Assembly (NCBI RefSeq): GCF_038595055.1
Contig: NZ_CP152002.1
Coordinates: 6,162,001 to 6,226,000, forward strand
Direction: 5' to 3'
Origin: Paenibacillus sp. FSL R7-0345
GTDB taxonomy: Bacteria > Bacillota > Bacilli > Paenibacillales > Paenibacillaceae
Length of the DNA: 64,000 bases
The notes beneath the pieces are model-generated. The model was not told the origin of the DNA. It worked only from the letters and a program-made list of their open reading frames with translations, and made no database searches. Position numbers and translations under genes: made by a program. This document shows, one piece after another, positions 1 through 8,601 of this stretch; position 1 is the stretch's first letter; every line of letters starts with the position of its first letter.

Positions 1-223
1 TGGAAATATCCGTAGGCACGCGGAGCTTGCTGGACATCTGGCTTTTTATTTTTTCCACGTTATTGGTCGCCTGGTCAATGGCCCGTTCCAAAGCGGCATT
101 CCGGAAATAACTGATCAGGGTAATCCCGATAATCAGCACCGGAATCATCACGACAACCACATAAAACAACATCAGCTTATACTTCAGCTTCAAATTATTA
201 ATAAGGCCTACAAGCTGTTTCAT
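1..223 (-). CDS. Sensor histidine kinase, YesM-like, N-terminal part only
   Basis: Only the first 74 or so codons are inside the window; the gene runs off the left edge. The reading begins MKQLVGLINNLKLKYKLM, followed by a hydrophobic segment around residues 18-40 (LFYVVVVMIPVLIIGITL) and the start of an extracytoplasmic region. This short-cytoplasmic-tail then membrane-anchor layout is typical of YesM-type sensor kinases with a large external domain. The ATG at 223 is preceded by a GGGGGAGG ribosome binding site. It follows the YesN-like regulator on the same strand after 112 bp, so the two probably form a two-component system. No catalytic part is visible, so the call rests on the N-terminus and context. 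Confidence 0.7.
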   Translation of the reverse strand, partial: MKQLVGLINNLKLKYKLMLFYVVVVMIPVLIIGITLISYFRNAALERAIDQATNNVEKIKSQMSSKLRVPTDIS

Positions 224-251
224 CTTTTTCCTCCCCCGGATATGTCAAACA

Positions 252-288
252 GGCTGCCCCGCTCATCCGCTGCGGATGGGGAACAGCC
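252..288 (-). other. Long GC-rich hairpin between regulator and kinase
   Basis: Read on the minus strand, GGCTG, CCCC and ATCCGC each have a complementary partner further on, giving a nearly continuous stem between the response regulator stop and the kinase start. There is no T tract, so it is not a classical terminator. It may modulate kinase expression or protect the 3' end of the regulator mRNA (inference). Confidence 0.5.
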
Positions 289-335
289 CGTCTATCATAA
301 ACCTGTGCTTCACGTTCGGCAAGCCCCGCGGCAGC

Positions 336-1886
336 TCACTGCTCCTTGCGGAAGGCGCTTGGTGATACACCGACATATTTGCGGAATTTTGCGTTAAAAT
401 AATCAGCATTCATATAACCGACCCGTTCAGCTACCTCATACACCTTCATACCCTGTGCAAGAAACTGCTTCGCCTTCTCAATCCGCACCTTGTCGAGATA
501 CGTATTGAAATGCTCACCGATCTGATTTTTGAACATTTTGCCCAGATAAGCACTGTTATAATTAAAAATCTGCGCCAGCATCCCCAGCTTCAGGTTCTCA
601 TTATAGCGGCGCTGGATCAGATCCGTAATCCGCTTGATTTCATCGCCCCGTCCGCCGCTGTTCAGCTGCCCTGCCAGCTTCTCCAGATAGTCCGCGACCA
701 TCCGGTGAATATCGCTCAGATAAAAGCTGTTATACACTTCGCCGGCCGGTGAGGTATTCCCGCTGATCAGCGCGCGCACCTCCGGATTCGCCGCCTCCAG
801 CCGGGCAATGGTGCTGCTGATCACCCGGATCAGATTATCCTTAATGTAGACCTCATCATGCCTGGCTTCAACCAGCTTGCCGATCATCTGCTTCACCAGT
901 GATGATAGGATTTCTGTACTGCCTGTCTCAACCGCCAGCAGCAGTTCCATCTCCACATCACGTTCAGTGTCGTCCAGCTCCCCCGGTTCAGACGCAGGCT
1001 GATCCGCCGCCGCAGCCCAATGCTCCATGAAGCCGCAGGCCAGAATCTCCCTGCGTCCGAAAAAAGCCTGGTCCAGCACCTCCCTGGCTGCTGTGTACGA
1101 AGCCGCAATCTGCTCCGGACCTGCAGCAGCGCCTCCGGTTGCGGCATAGAAGTCCAGCCCCTCTCTGGAGATAACCCGGTTCAGCTCCTGCCACAGTGCT
1201 GTGCGGGCAGTATCACTCTGAAGCGGCTCCTTCAGCAGCAGGCCGGCATAGGGCGGCAGGCTGAAAAACTCCGCCTCCTCAGGCTGCCAGTGCCGCTCCA
1301 GTTCACTGCGGACCCGTTCCTCTTTCTCTTCCCCGCCCTTTGCAGGCTTCAGCAGCTTGAGCAGTACAACTTCGCTGCTGCCCTGAAGCTTAAGCTTGCC
1401 AGCCGCATCCAAGGGACTGATGTCCCCGGGTCCGGGCTGGAGCAGGCCGCGCAGCCAGGCCTCATGGCTGTTCTCCTCCACCACATTTTGCAGGACGCTC
1501 AGCATCTCCTCCTGGCCGATTGTCACACGCATTTCCCGCAGATAGGAGATCAGCTCATCTTCATCTACCGGCTTCAGCAGGTACCCGTCAATGCGGTTTG
1601 AAATGGCCCGCTTGGCATATTCAAAGTCGGCATAGCCGCTGAGAATCAGCACATGACATTTCGCGTTCTGCCTGCGCAGCTCTGCGATCAGCTCCAGACC
1701 GTCCATTCCCGGCATCCGGATATCGGCGACAACCAGCTTGGGAGCAAACGTGTTATACTTCTCAATCGCTTCGAATCCGTTCGCCGCTGTCGCTACAACA
1801 GTATAGCCTTCATCCTCCCAGGGGATCAGGCTGCGCAGCCCTTCCCTCAGCTTGGGCTCATCATCCACAATCAGCACCTTTATCAT
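336..1886 (-). CDS. Response regulator, YesN/AraC family
   Basis: This 516-residue protein has an N-terminal receiver (residues 1-120) with acidic pocket VDDE, phospho-acceptor Asp55 in VADIRMPG and a conserved Lys in LLKPVDEDE. A poorly conserved middle region follows. The C-terminal 105 residues form an AraC-type double helix-turn-helix, ending near VGYMNADYFNAKFRKYVG. Length and order match the YesN family, which usually activates sugar-uptake or carbohydrate-degradation genes. The kinase partner lies immediately downstream. Its targets are not evident inside the window, though the xylose genes are the next genes upstream. Specificity is unknown. Confidence 0.9.
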   Translation of the reverse strand: MIKVLIVDDEPKLREGLRSLIPWEDEGYTVVATAANGFEAIEKYNTFAPKLVVADIRMPGMDGLELIAELRRQNAKCHVLILSGYADFEYAKRAISNRIDGYLLKPVDEDELISYLREMRVTIGQEEMLSVLQNVVEENSHEAWLRGLLQPGPGDISPLDAAGKLKLQGSSEVVLLKLLKPAKGGEEKEERVRSELERHWQPEEAEFFSLPPYAGLLLKEPLQSDTARTALWQELNRVISREGLDFYAATGGAAAGPEQIAASYTAAREVLDQAFFGRREILACGFMEHWAAAADQPASEPGELDDTERDVEMELLLAVETGSTEILSSLVKQMIGKLVEARHDEVYIKDNLIRVISSTIARLEAANPEVRALISGNTSPAGEVYNSFYLSDIHRMVADYLEKLAGQLNSGGRGDEIKRITDLIQRRYNENLKLGMLAQIFNYNSAYLGKMFKNQIGEHFNTYLDKVRIEKAKQFLAQGMKVYEVAERVGYMNADYFNAKFRKYVGVSPSAFRKEQ

Positions 1887-1927
1887 CAGTTCTCAGCCCC
1901 CCTTAACACAAAAATCCGAAAACAGGC

Positions 1928-2022
1928 AGAAACGGCTTTGCCGCCCTTCAAAGAGGGCGGCAACCGTTTCTGCGAGAAATATAAGATTATTGATAACGTA
2001 GAACATATAAATTCTTATATTT
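1928..2022. repeat. Double-hairpin dispersed element, copy 1
   Basis: The element is about 95 bp. Its first hairpin has arms starting AGAAACGG and ending CCGTTTCT with an inner GCCGCCCT/AGGGCGGC stem. It then continues TGCGAGAAA, and a second, wider pair AATATAAG/CTTATATT encloses about 28 bases. A second copy lies at 57537-57630. Both copies sit at the 5' side of a minus-strand YesM/YesN gene, here 42 bp upstream of the response regulator start. Confidence 0.75.
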
Positions 2023-2066
2023 GGACAAAAACGCCCTCTCCGGAAACTTCAAGTGATTATCAGCTG

Positions 2067-3563
2067 TTACTTGCGGTATGCCGCCAGCTTGTCATTCAAA
2101 CCGCGGGTCTGCCCGTATACTTCCTGGTAAAGAGCGAACAGTCCGTCATAGACCGCAACCTCATCTTCATTCGGTTTAAATACTTCAGCAGGACGGATGA
2201 AGGCTTCGGCACATTCACTCAGCGAAGTGAACCAGCCGCTGCCGTAGGCTGCCAGCATAGCCGCGCCCATAGCCGGACCCTGCTCGCTTTCCAGCTTAAT
2301 AATGGAAGCATTGAAGATATCGGCCTGCATCTGCAGCCAGGCCTCATTCTTCGCGCCGCCGCCAATGGCAATGATCTCCGTAATCTCTTTACCCGATTCA
2401 CGCACGATCTCAATCGACTCACGCAGCGAGAACGTAATGCCTTCCAGCACCGAACGTGTAAAATGAGCCAGTGTATGGCCGGAATCCATGCCGATGAAGC
2501 TGCCGCGGATGTTGGCATCCGGATGCGGGGTACGTTCACCGCTGATGTAAGGGGTGAACAGCAGCCCGCCGCTGCCTGCCGGAATGGAAGGTACGCCGGA
2601 CAAGAGTTCATCAAAGCTCTTCTCTGCAGCAAAGGTTTCTTTGAACCAGGTAAGACTGTGGCCTGCCGCCAGCGTTACTCCCATGATATAGAAGGCATCC
2701 TGCTCACTGTGGTTGAAGAAATGAACCTTGCCTTCAAGGTTAAGATCCTTGTTGGTTTCATAGGACAGCACAACACCGGAAGTGCCGATACTGCACATGG
2801 TCCGGCCTTCGCCGAGGATTCCCGCTCCCAGCGCACCGCAGGCATTGTCGGCACCGCCGGCGAATACCTTAGTCGAAGTCAGCAGCCCGGAAGCTTCGGC
2901 AATCTCTGGCAGCAGTGTGCCGGTCTGCTCGAACGATTCCACCAGTCTCGGGCACAGGGACAGCGGCAGGGAGAAGGCTTCCGCAATCTCAGCGCTCCAC
3001 TGCTTCGCACCCACGTCCAGCAGCAGGGTTCCGGCGGCATCGGAGTAATCCATCGCATAATCGCCGGTCAGCCGGAAGCGCACATAATCCTTAGGCAGCA
3101 GGAACTGATGAGCCTGCTCCAGCACCTCAGGCTCATTCTCCTGAACCCAGAGAATCTTCGGCAGGGTGAAGCCCTCCAGCGCCTTGTTTCTGGCGATGTC
3201 GATCAGCTTACTGCCCAGCGTCTTCTCGATCTTGCGGCACTGCGCTGTAGTCCGCGTGTCATTCCAGAGAATGGCCGGACGCAGCACCTTGCCTTCACTG
3301 TCCACCAGCACCAGCCCGTGCATCTGGCCGGAGAAGCTTAGCCCGTCTACCTCTGACGGATCAACGCCAGAGGTTTCGATCAGTCTGCGCAGGCTGACCA
3401 GTGTTCCCTGCACCCAGTCCTCCGGATTCTGCTCGCTCCAGTTCGGCTGCGGCCGGCTCAGCGGATACGCTTCCGAATGCTCAAAGGCTACCTTTCCCTG
3501 CGGATCAACGAGTACTGTCTTGACTGCGCTGGTTCCGAGATCGACACCGATTACATATTTCAT
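2067..3563 (-). CDS. xylB: Xylulokinase
   Basis: This is a 498-residue FGGY-family sugar kinase that phosphorylates D-xylulose to D-xylulose 5-phosphate with ATP, in the cytosol. The N-terminus MKYVIGVDLGTSAVKTVLVD is the ATPase-fold phosphate 1 loop. SFSGQMHGLV is typical of xylulokinases, and IAIGGGAKNEAWLQMQADIF near the C-terminus is the FGGY signature region. The ATG at 3563 has AGGAGG six bases upstream; an upstream in-frame extension to 3659 would run through the terminator and is rejected. It lies 146 bp downstream of xylA on the same strand. Length is normal for XylB. Confidence 0.96.
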   Translation of the reverse strand: MKYVIGVDLGTSAVKTVLVDPQGKVAFEHSEAYPLSRPQPNWSEQNPEDWVQGTLVSLRRLIETSGVDPSEVDGLSFSGQMHGLVLVDSEGKVLRPAILWNDTRTTAQCRKIEKTLGSKLIDIARNKALEGFTLPKILWVQENEPEVLEQAHQFLLPKDYVRFRLTGDYAMDYSDAAGTLLLDVGAKQWSAEIAEAFSLPLSLCPRLVESFEQTGTLLPEIAEASGLLTSTKVFAGGADNACGALGAGILGEGRTMCSIGTSGVVLSYETNKDLNLEGKVHFFNHSEQDAFYIMGVTLAAGHSLTWFKETFAAEKSFDELLSGVPSIPAGSGGLLFTPYISGERTPHPDANIRGSFIGMDSGHTLAHFTRSVLEGITFSLRESIEIVRESGKEITEIIAIGGGAKNEAWLQMQADIFNASIIKLESEQGPAMGAAMLAAYGSGWFTSLSECAEAFIRPAEVFKPNEDEVAVYDGLFALYQEVYGQTRGLNDKLAAYRK

Positions 3564-3613
3564 GGTTGGCCTCCTAAAATTTATATGTAGCATATCTGCT
3601 TCAATAAAACAAG

Positions 3614-3654
3614 AAAAGGGGCTGCCGAAGAATGCCTTCTTCAGCAACCCCCGT
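3614..3654 (-). terminator. Terminator between xylA and xylB
   Basis: On the minus strand a GGGG...GCTGAAGAA arm pairs with TTCTTCGGCAGCCCC and is followed by TTTTCTTGTTTT. It should reduce transcription into xylB, giving more xylA than xylB product (inference). Confidence 0.75.
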
Positions 3655-3709
3655 TGCATTAGTAGTTAGTTGAACCGCCCGGCACAGCGCCGGAAGTCCG
3701 GCAGGTGAA

Positions 3710-5029
3710 TTACTCTCCTGTCAGGATGTACTGGTTCAGAGTAGCTCTGAGCAGCTCTTGACGTCCGGACTGGTTCGGACGCGGATTCTCGTTGTTCAGC
3801 GCGTAGTCAGCCAGCGAAGCCAGAGTAGCTTTGCCGGATACGATGTCAGCGCCGATACCTTCGTTGAAGCTGCTGTAACGCTTAGCGATGAAGTCTTCGA
3901 ATACGCGGTCTTCCAGCAGCTTGGCAGCAACCTTCAGGCCTTTTGCATAAGTGTCCATACCGGCGATGTGCGCCAGGAACAGATCCTCAGGCTCGAAGGA
4001 AGGACGGCGTACTTTGGAGTCAAAGTTAATTCCGCCTTTGCCGAGACCGTCGTTCTTGAGTACTTCATACAGAGTCAGTGTAGCATCATAGATGTTAACC
4101 GGGAATTCATCAGTATCCCAGCCCAGCAGCGGATCGCCCTGGTTCGCGTCAAGGGATCCCAGCATGCCGTTGATGCGTGCTACACGCAGCTCATGCTCAA
4201 AAGTATGACCGGCAAGCGTAGCATGGTTAGCTTCAAGGTTCAGCTTGAAGTGCTTATCGAGCTTGTATTTCTGCAGGAAGGCGATGCAGGTTGCCGCATC
4301 AAAGTCATATTGGTGCTTGGTAGGCTCTTTCGGCTTAGGCTCGATCAGGAACTGGCCTTCGAAGCCGATTTCCTTAGCATAGTCTACTGCCATTGTGAAC
4401 AGGCGGGCAATGTTGTCCTGCTCAAGACCCATATCTGTATTGAGCAATTCTTCATAGCCTTCACGGCCGCCCCAGAATACATAGTTGTCAGCGCCCAGAC
4501 GTTTACCAACTTCAAGGCCCTTCTTCACCTGTGCTGCTGCATGTGCAAAAACATCAGCGTTAGGCGTTGAGCCTGCACCGTGCATGTAACGCGGGTTGGT
4601 GAACATGTTGGCTGTGTTCCACAGCAATTTCTTGCCGGAGGATTTCATGCCCTGTTCCAGAATATCAACGATTGTATCGATGTTGCTGTAGAATTCACGC
4701 AGCGATGCGCCTTCAGGAGCGATATCCACATCATGGAAGCAGTAGTATTGCAGGTTCATCTTCTCCATGAATTCAAAGGATGCTTCTGCGCGGGCTTTAG
4801 CTTTGTCCAGGCCGCTCAGCTTGTCCCAGCTGCGTACTGCTGTTTCAGCACCAAACGGATCGGAACCGCCTGCTGTTAATGTATGCCAATATGCCATTGC
4901 AAATTTCAGATGCTCTTCCATCGTTTTGCCGGCTACGATTTCTTTAGGATTGTAGAATTTGAATGCGAAAGGGTTAGTGGAACGGCTGCCCTCGTAAGAG
5001 ATGTTGCCCACTGATTCGAAATAAGCCAT
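3710..5029 (-). CDS. xylA: Xylose isomerase
   Basis: The 439-residue protein interconverts D-xylose and D-xylulose with divalent metal ions. The catalytic histidine lies in CFHDVDIAPEG (His99), metal-binding acidic residues in LIEPKPKEPTKHQYDFD, and the characteristic NLEANHATLAGHTFEHEL is present. Length matches the class II enzymes of Bacillota. The ATG at 5029 follows a GAGGAGG site in the leader. It is the first gene of the xylAB unit and is transcribed divergently from xylR. Confidence 0.97.
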   Translation of the reverse strand: MAYFESVGNISYEGSRSTNPFAFKFYNPKEIVAGKTMEEHLKFAMAYWHTLTAGGSDPFGAETAVRSWDKLSGLDKAKARAEASFEFMEKMNLQYYCFHDVDIAPEGASLREFYSNIDTIVDILEQGMKSSGKKLLWNTANMFTNPRYMHGAGSTPNADVFAHAAAQVKKGLEVGKRLGADNYVFWGGREGYEELLNTDMGLEQDNIARLFTMAVDYAKEIGFEGQFLIEPKPKEPTKHQYDFDAATCIAFLQKYKLDKHFKLNLEANHATLAGHTFEHELRVARINGMLGSLDANQGDPLLGWDTDEFPVNIYDATLTLYEVLKNDGLGKGGINFDSKVRRPSFEPEDLFLAHIAGMDTYAKGLKVAAKLLEDRVFEDFIAKRYSSFNEGIGADIVSGKATLASLADYALNNENPRPNQSGRQELLRATLNQYILTGE

Positions 5030-5059
5030 TAGTAAAATCCTCCTCTATTTTGCTTCGCC

Positions 5060-5073
5060 CGCAAGCGTTTACA
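5060..5073 (-). promoter_or_regulatory. Candidate cre (CcpA) site in the xylA leader
   Basis: The minus strand reads TGTAAACGCTTGCG, matching 12 of 14 positions of the cre consensus (TGWAANCGNTNWCA). It lies between the xylA promoter and ribosome binding site, a roadblock position consistent with glucose repression of xylose use. Confidence 0.6.
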
Positions 5074-5101
5074 GCATCATCTTAACATATCTTTTTGACT
5101 T

Positions 5102-5130
5102 TGTATATTGGTTAAACAAAGTTTTGTAAA
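5102..5130 (-). promoter_or_regulatory. xylA promoter with candidate XylR operator
   Basis: On the minus strand a -35 TTTACA and a -10 TATACA are separated by exactly 17 bp. The spacer reads AAACTTTGTTTAACCAA, resembling one half of Bacillus XylR operators (TTTGTTTAAAC cores). ROK-type XylR binding here would block xylAB transcription without xylose. Confidence 0.6.
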
Positions 5131-5287
5131 TCTTTTTTTCACTGCACAGCCTGTCCATAAAGTACCCGGCTGCGGCAACAGCTATGCGTAAGTATAGGGT
5201 CCGCTTCTGAAGCCCGGCGCCCGGAGCGCTGCTGCAAAGCCTGTTGCTTTTTAACAGACATCGCACTAGACTAAAGGTCATATGTAA

Positions 5288-6478
5288 ATGAGAACGTTGT
5301 CAAAAAAGGAAGTGTACCGCGTGAAAGTTACTGCCGACCAGGCACTGGTCAAAAAGATCAATAAATCGCTGATTCTGCATACCATCCGCATGAATGCCCC
5401 GGTCTCACGGGCCAAGGTATCCGAGATGACCGGCCTCAATAAAGCTACCGTCTCCAATCTGGTCGCCGAGCTGTGTGCCCAGGAGCTTGTTACCGAAGCC
5501 GGACCCGGCGAGTCCAGCGGCGGACGTAAACCGCTGATCCTGCATTTTAATGCTACGGCCGGAAGCGTCATCGGCATCGAGCTGCGGGTGAAACAGCTGA
5601 CCGCTGTATTGTGTGACCTGGACGGGGGCGTTCTGCAGGAAATCGACTGCCGGCTGGCTGCACATGATTTCCCCTATGTGCTGGAGCAGATGAAAAGTGC
5701 GATCAGCGAATTAATCGCTCAGGCGCCCCCCTCCCCCTATGGCATCGTAGGAATCGGTGTGGGTGTTCCAGGCATGGTGGATGACGGGGTTGTACTGTTC
5801 GCACCCAACCTTGGCTGGGAAATGGTTGAGCTGCGGGCCATTCTGGAGAGCAGCTTCGAGGTGCCGGTCACGATCGACAATGAAGCGAATGCGGGCGCGC
5901 AGGGCGAGCTGAATTTCGGTGCGGCACGAGATGTGCGCCATCTGCTCTATATCAGTGCGGGATCAGGGATCGGGTCGGGGATTATTATCGGCGGGGAGCT
6001 GTATAAGGGTGCGCGCGGCTATGCCGGAGAGACCGGCCATATGACAATTGAAGCACAGGGCAAGCCCTGCAGCTGCGGCAGCCGCGGGTGCTGGGAGCTG
6101 TACGCCTCCGAGAAGACCTATGACAATCCGGAGCTTTCGCTGCCCGCACGCACAACAAGCGAGCTTGTCCGTCACGCCATTTCAGGGCAGGAGGATGTCC
6201 TGCAGCACTTCGCCTCTATCGGCGAATATCTCGGGATCGGCGTCACCAACCTGATCAACAGCTTCAATCCGGAGCTGATTGTGATCGGCGGAGCGTTATC
6301 AGAGGCTGAGCCCTGGCTGGGCGGCCCGCTGCGCCGGGTGGTCGCTGAGCGCACGCTGCCTTACCACAAGCAGCAGCTGGAGATCACCTTCTCCCGCCTG
6401 GGCAGCCGCGGAACCGTAATCGGCGCGGGGTTCTCGGCCGTAATGCATTTTCTCGGCAATATCCGCGTAACCCTGTAA
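5288..6478 (+). CDS. xylR: Xylose repressor, ROK family
   Basis: The protein has 396 residues from the ATG at 5288; a GTG at 5321 with AAGGAAG upstream is an alternative start. A winged helix-turn-helix at about residues 20-75 (VSRAKVSEMTGLNKATVSNL) precedes a ROK sugar-kinase-like domain. SPYGIVGIGVGVPG, NEANAGAQGELNFGAA, the zinc-type cluster CSCGSRGCWELYASE and ETGHMT are all present. The CSCGSRGCWELYASEK stretch closely resembles known XylR proteins. It is divergent from xylA and should repress xylAB in the absence of xylose. Function follows from the family plus location. Confidence 0.93.
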   Translation: MRTLSKKEVYRVKVTADQALVKKINKSLILHTIRMNAPVSRAKVSEMTGLNKATVSNLVAELCAQELVTEAGPGESSGGRKPLILHFNATAGSVIGIELRVKQLTAVLCDLDGGVLQEIDCRLAAHDFPYVLEQMKSAISELIAQAPPSPYGIVGIGVGVPGMVDDGVVLFAPNLGWEMVELRAILESSFEVPVTIDNEANAGAQGELNFGAARDVRHLLYISAGSGIGSGIIIGGELYKGARGYAGETGHMTIEAQGKPCSCGSRGCWELYASEKTYDNPELSLPARTTSELVRHAISGQEDVLQHFASIGEYLGIGVTNLINSFNPELIVIGGALSEAEPWLGGPLRRVVAERTLPYHKQQLEITFSRLGSRGTVIGAGFSAVMHFLGNIRVTL

Positions 6479-6609
6479 TTAAATTGACGTAAAATTGCCG
6501 CAATTAGTACCGCTGGAGGGCAGCAAAAACAACAGGAATGTTTTATAATTAAACTCATATAAGTGTGATATATGTCACACTGGTTTCCCCCTGAACGGAG
6601 AGTGAGTTT

Positions 6610-6816
6610 ATGACCTATGTTGATACATCTGACATTTCGGCGCAGGTGTTCATCACTGTGCTGCTGCTTCTACTCATTATCGCTCCCTTAGTCAGCCTCG
6701 GTGTACTGCGCCTGTTTCAATCGAAGAAAAAGTCAGGCATCATGCTGATTATCAGCGGTGCCGCTGTCTACGGTGTCTTTCAGGTTGTCATGTCGATCAC
6801 CCATATGTTTGCTTAA
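6610..6816 (+). CDS. Small membrane protein, unknown function
   Basis: This 68-residue protein is not recognised. Two hydrophobic segments are evident, residues 11-35 (VFITVLLLLLIIAPLVSLGVL) and 44-66 (IMLIISGAAVYGVFQVVMSI), linked by a basic loop QSKKKSG. By the positive-inside rule the loop is probably cytoplasmic. The start is supported by GAACGGAGAG upstream. It stands alone between xylR and a strong bidirectional-looking terminator, so it is probably monocistronic. Confidence 0.7.
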   Translation: MTYVDTSDISAQVFITVLLLLLIIAPLVSLGVLRLFQSKKKSGIMLIISGAAVYGVFQVVMSITHMFA

Positions 6817-6854
6817 CGTATATTACCGGATGGATGTTCATGCGGGTCCAAGAG

Positions 6855-6894
6855 AAAAGGCCATGCTGCCCCGGAAGGGACGGCATGGCCTTTT
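6855..6894 (+). terminator. Rho-independent terminator
   Basis: AAAAGGCCATGCTGCC pairs with GGACGGCATGGCCTTTT around a short CCGGAAG loop. The A tract and T tract on opposite sides could stop transcription in both directions. Confidence 0.85.
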
Positions 6895-6926
6895 AAAATA
6901 TTGAATCCAAAGGAGACACAGAAACA

Positions 6927-7604
6927 ATGACTATCGCAGCGGTTCTTTTTGATTTGGACGGAACATTGCTGGACCGGGACTCATCACTACTACTATTTGT
7001 CAGAGATCAATACCATCGTTACCCGGAGCTTCAAACCATTGACGAAGAAATCTTTGTTCAACGTTTTATTGAGCTTGATAATCATGGATACGTATGGAAG
7101 GATAAAGTATATCAACAGCTTCTACATGAATTCCCCATTCAAAACATCGACTGGGCATTACTTTTAAATGACTACATAAAGAACTTTCATAAGCATTGTA
7201 CAGGTTTTCCGAACCTTCTAAAAATGCTTACCGCATTAAAGAGACAAGACATAAAGTTAGCCTTGGTCTCAAACGGTTTTGGCCAATTTCAATATGATAA
7301 TTTCAAGGCCTTACACATTGAACATCTATTTGACGAGGTACTAATATCTGAATGGGAAGGACTGCGGAAGCCTGATAAAGCTATTTTCAATCGTGCACTC
7401 GCTAAACTTGGAGTAACCGCCGAAAAAGCTCTCTTTGTTGGAGATCATCCTGATAACGATATACGGGCAAGCCGTGACGTTGGAATGAAGGCGGTCTGGA
7501 AACGAAATGGGCCGGTTAATGCTATTCCTGATGCTGATGCTATAGTGGATGATTTAGAGGAACTGGTAAATATAATACTACACTACATAACCCAATCATC
7601 TTGA
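6927..7604 (+). CDS. HAD-superfamily hydrolase (subfamily IA)
   Basis: The 225-residue protein carries the four HAD motifs. Motif I is VLFDLDGTLLD with the nucleophilic Asp near residue 9, motif II is LALVSNG, motif III uses the Lys in EGLRKPDKAIF, and motif IV is ALFVGDHPDNDIRA. A helical cap lies between motifs I and II. Such enzymes dephosphorylate small phosphometabolites; the substrate cannot be told. The start has AAAGGAG about 11 bases upstream. The gene is noticeably more AT-rich than its neighbours by eye, which could mean recent acquisition. Confidence 0.88.
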   Translation: MTIAAVLFDLDGTLLDRDSSLLLFVRDQYHRYPELQTIDEEIFVQRFIELDNHGYVWKDKVYQQLLHEFPIQNIDWALLLNDYIKNFHKHCTGFPNLLKMLTALKRQDIKLALVSNGFGQFQYDNFKALHIEHLFDEVLISEWEGLRKPDKAIFNRALAKLGVTAEKALFVGDHPDNDIRASRDVGMKAVWKRNGPVNAIPDADAIVDDLEELVNIILHYITQSS

Positions 7605-7639
7605 TAATCTAATGGATCCAGGTTTCCAGTTAAAAGAAC

Positions 7640-8080
7640 TCACATTCTGCTCTGCGCCAGCGCGTTTACGGACAATACGCAGGCAAAACGCTCCACTCCG
7701 GGGTATTTTTCACCCAGGCTCGTAACGGCAAACCCCGTGCTTCTGTAGAATCCGGCAGCTTCATGATCAGTCTCCGCAGTAATCGTCTCGATGCCCGCCG
7801 CCCGGCCGATCTCCTCAATCATCGCCCGGCCGATCCCTTTACCCTGCCACTGCGGCTTCACGGCAATATGCCTGATTTCGACCGCATGCTCACTTTCGCG
7901 CCGAAGACCGGTAATTCCGCTCAGCTCGCCGTTCACAAAACAGCCGAACAGCTCCCTGGACTCACCGGTAAAATACCCGTTCATCTCCTGTTCCGCAGCT
8001 TCTGCGCCGTCAGCCATGCATAATGCAAGCAGTTCTTTGACCGCATCCTGATTCCAGTAATCCCTTAAGCATATTAACAA
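7640..8080 (-). CDS. GNAT-family N-acetyltransferase
   Basis: This 146-residue single-domain protein has the acetyl-CoA pyrophosphate-binding signature VKPQWQGKGIGRAMIEEIGR (residues about 74-93), preceded by the beta-strand IRHIAV and followed by a FYRSTGF motif typical of GNATs. The acceptor is unknown. The first codon is TTG at 8080 with a G-rich stretch about 12 bases upstream; no in-frame ATG offers a better start, so the N-terminus is uncertain. Confidence 0.82.
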   Translation of the reverse strand: MLICLRDYWNQDAVKELLALCMADGAEAAEQEMNGYFTGESRELFGCFVNGELSGITGLRRESEHAVEIRHIAVKPQWQGKGIGRAMIEEIGRAAGIETITAETDHEAAGFYRSTGFAVTSLGEKYPGVERFACVLSVNALAQSRM

Positions 8081-8123
8081 GCCAAACGGCCCCCCTTCTA
8101 CAGCAAAAAAATAACGAAAGCAA

Positions 8124-8153
8124 AGACCGCCCCCGTTAAGGGAGCGGCCGGTC
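8124..8153 (-). terminator. Terminator downstream of the glutaredoxin-like gene
   Basis: On the minus strand GACCGGCCGCTCCC and GGGGGCGGTC form an imperfect GC-rich stem followed by TTTGCTTT, just after the glutaredoxin-like stop at 8179. Confidence 0.6.
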
Positions 8154-8178
8154 AGTATGAAGTATGGACAACCGGTAG

Positions 8179-8412
8179 TTACACCGTTGCCAGTGCTTTA
8201 GCGAATTGGGTTTTGTTCATGCCCACGATTTTAAAATCGCCGATCACCGTTACAGGCACTGCTCTCATTCCCATATCCCAGACCTGCTGGGCAAAATCAT
8301 CATTCTGCTCGATGTTGCGCTCCTCGTAGGCTACGCCTTTTTCACTCAGGAAGCTTTTTACCTGGCGGCAGTGCGGACAATTGGTTGAGGTATATACTAT
8401 TACATTTTCCAT
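8179..8412 (-). CDS. Glutaredoxin-family thiol-disulfide oxidoreductase
   Basis: The 77-residue protein has a thioredoxin fold with redox motif C-P-H-C (Cys12 and Cys15 in TSTNCPHCRQVKSFL) and the later cis-proline region RAVPVTVIG. Size and motif resemble NrdH/YruB-type small redoxins, commonly reduced by thioredoxin reductase in low-GC Gram-positives. The thioredoxin reductase gene lies directly upstream on the same strand, supporting this pairing. Start ATG has AAGGAGG at good spacing. Confidence 0.88.
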   Translation of the reverse strand: MENVIVYTSTNCPHCRQVKSFLSEKGVAYEERNIEQNDDFAQQVWDMGMRAVPVTVIGDFKIVGMNKTQFAKALATV

Positions 8413-8430
8413 GGAATATTCCTCCTTAAA

Positions 8431-8552
8431 AGTTTTGTGAGCTGTGCTTCCTGAATTTCACCGTACAAAACTCACTTCGAAAGCATACTCCAGTTTTGTG
8501 AGCTGTGCTTCCTGAATTTCATCGTACAAAACTCACTTCGAAAGCATACTCC
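8431..8552. repeat. Two perfect-length tandem copies of a 61-bp unit
   Basis: Units at 8431-8491 and 8492-8552 differ at a single base (CACCG versus CATCG). Each carries AGTTTTGT near its start and ACAAAACT 22 bases later, so each unit can form a hairpin. They fill the gap between trxB and the glutaredoxin-like gene. Confidence 0.9.
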
Positions 8553-8601
8553 AAGTTAGTTCTATTGTAGCACCGCAGTGCCTGTTTGACTAAAGGAAGT
8601 G

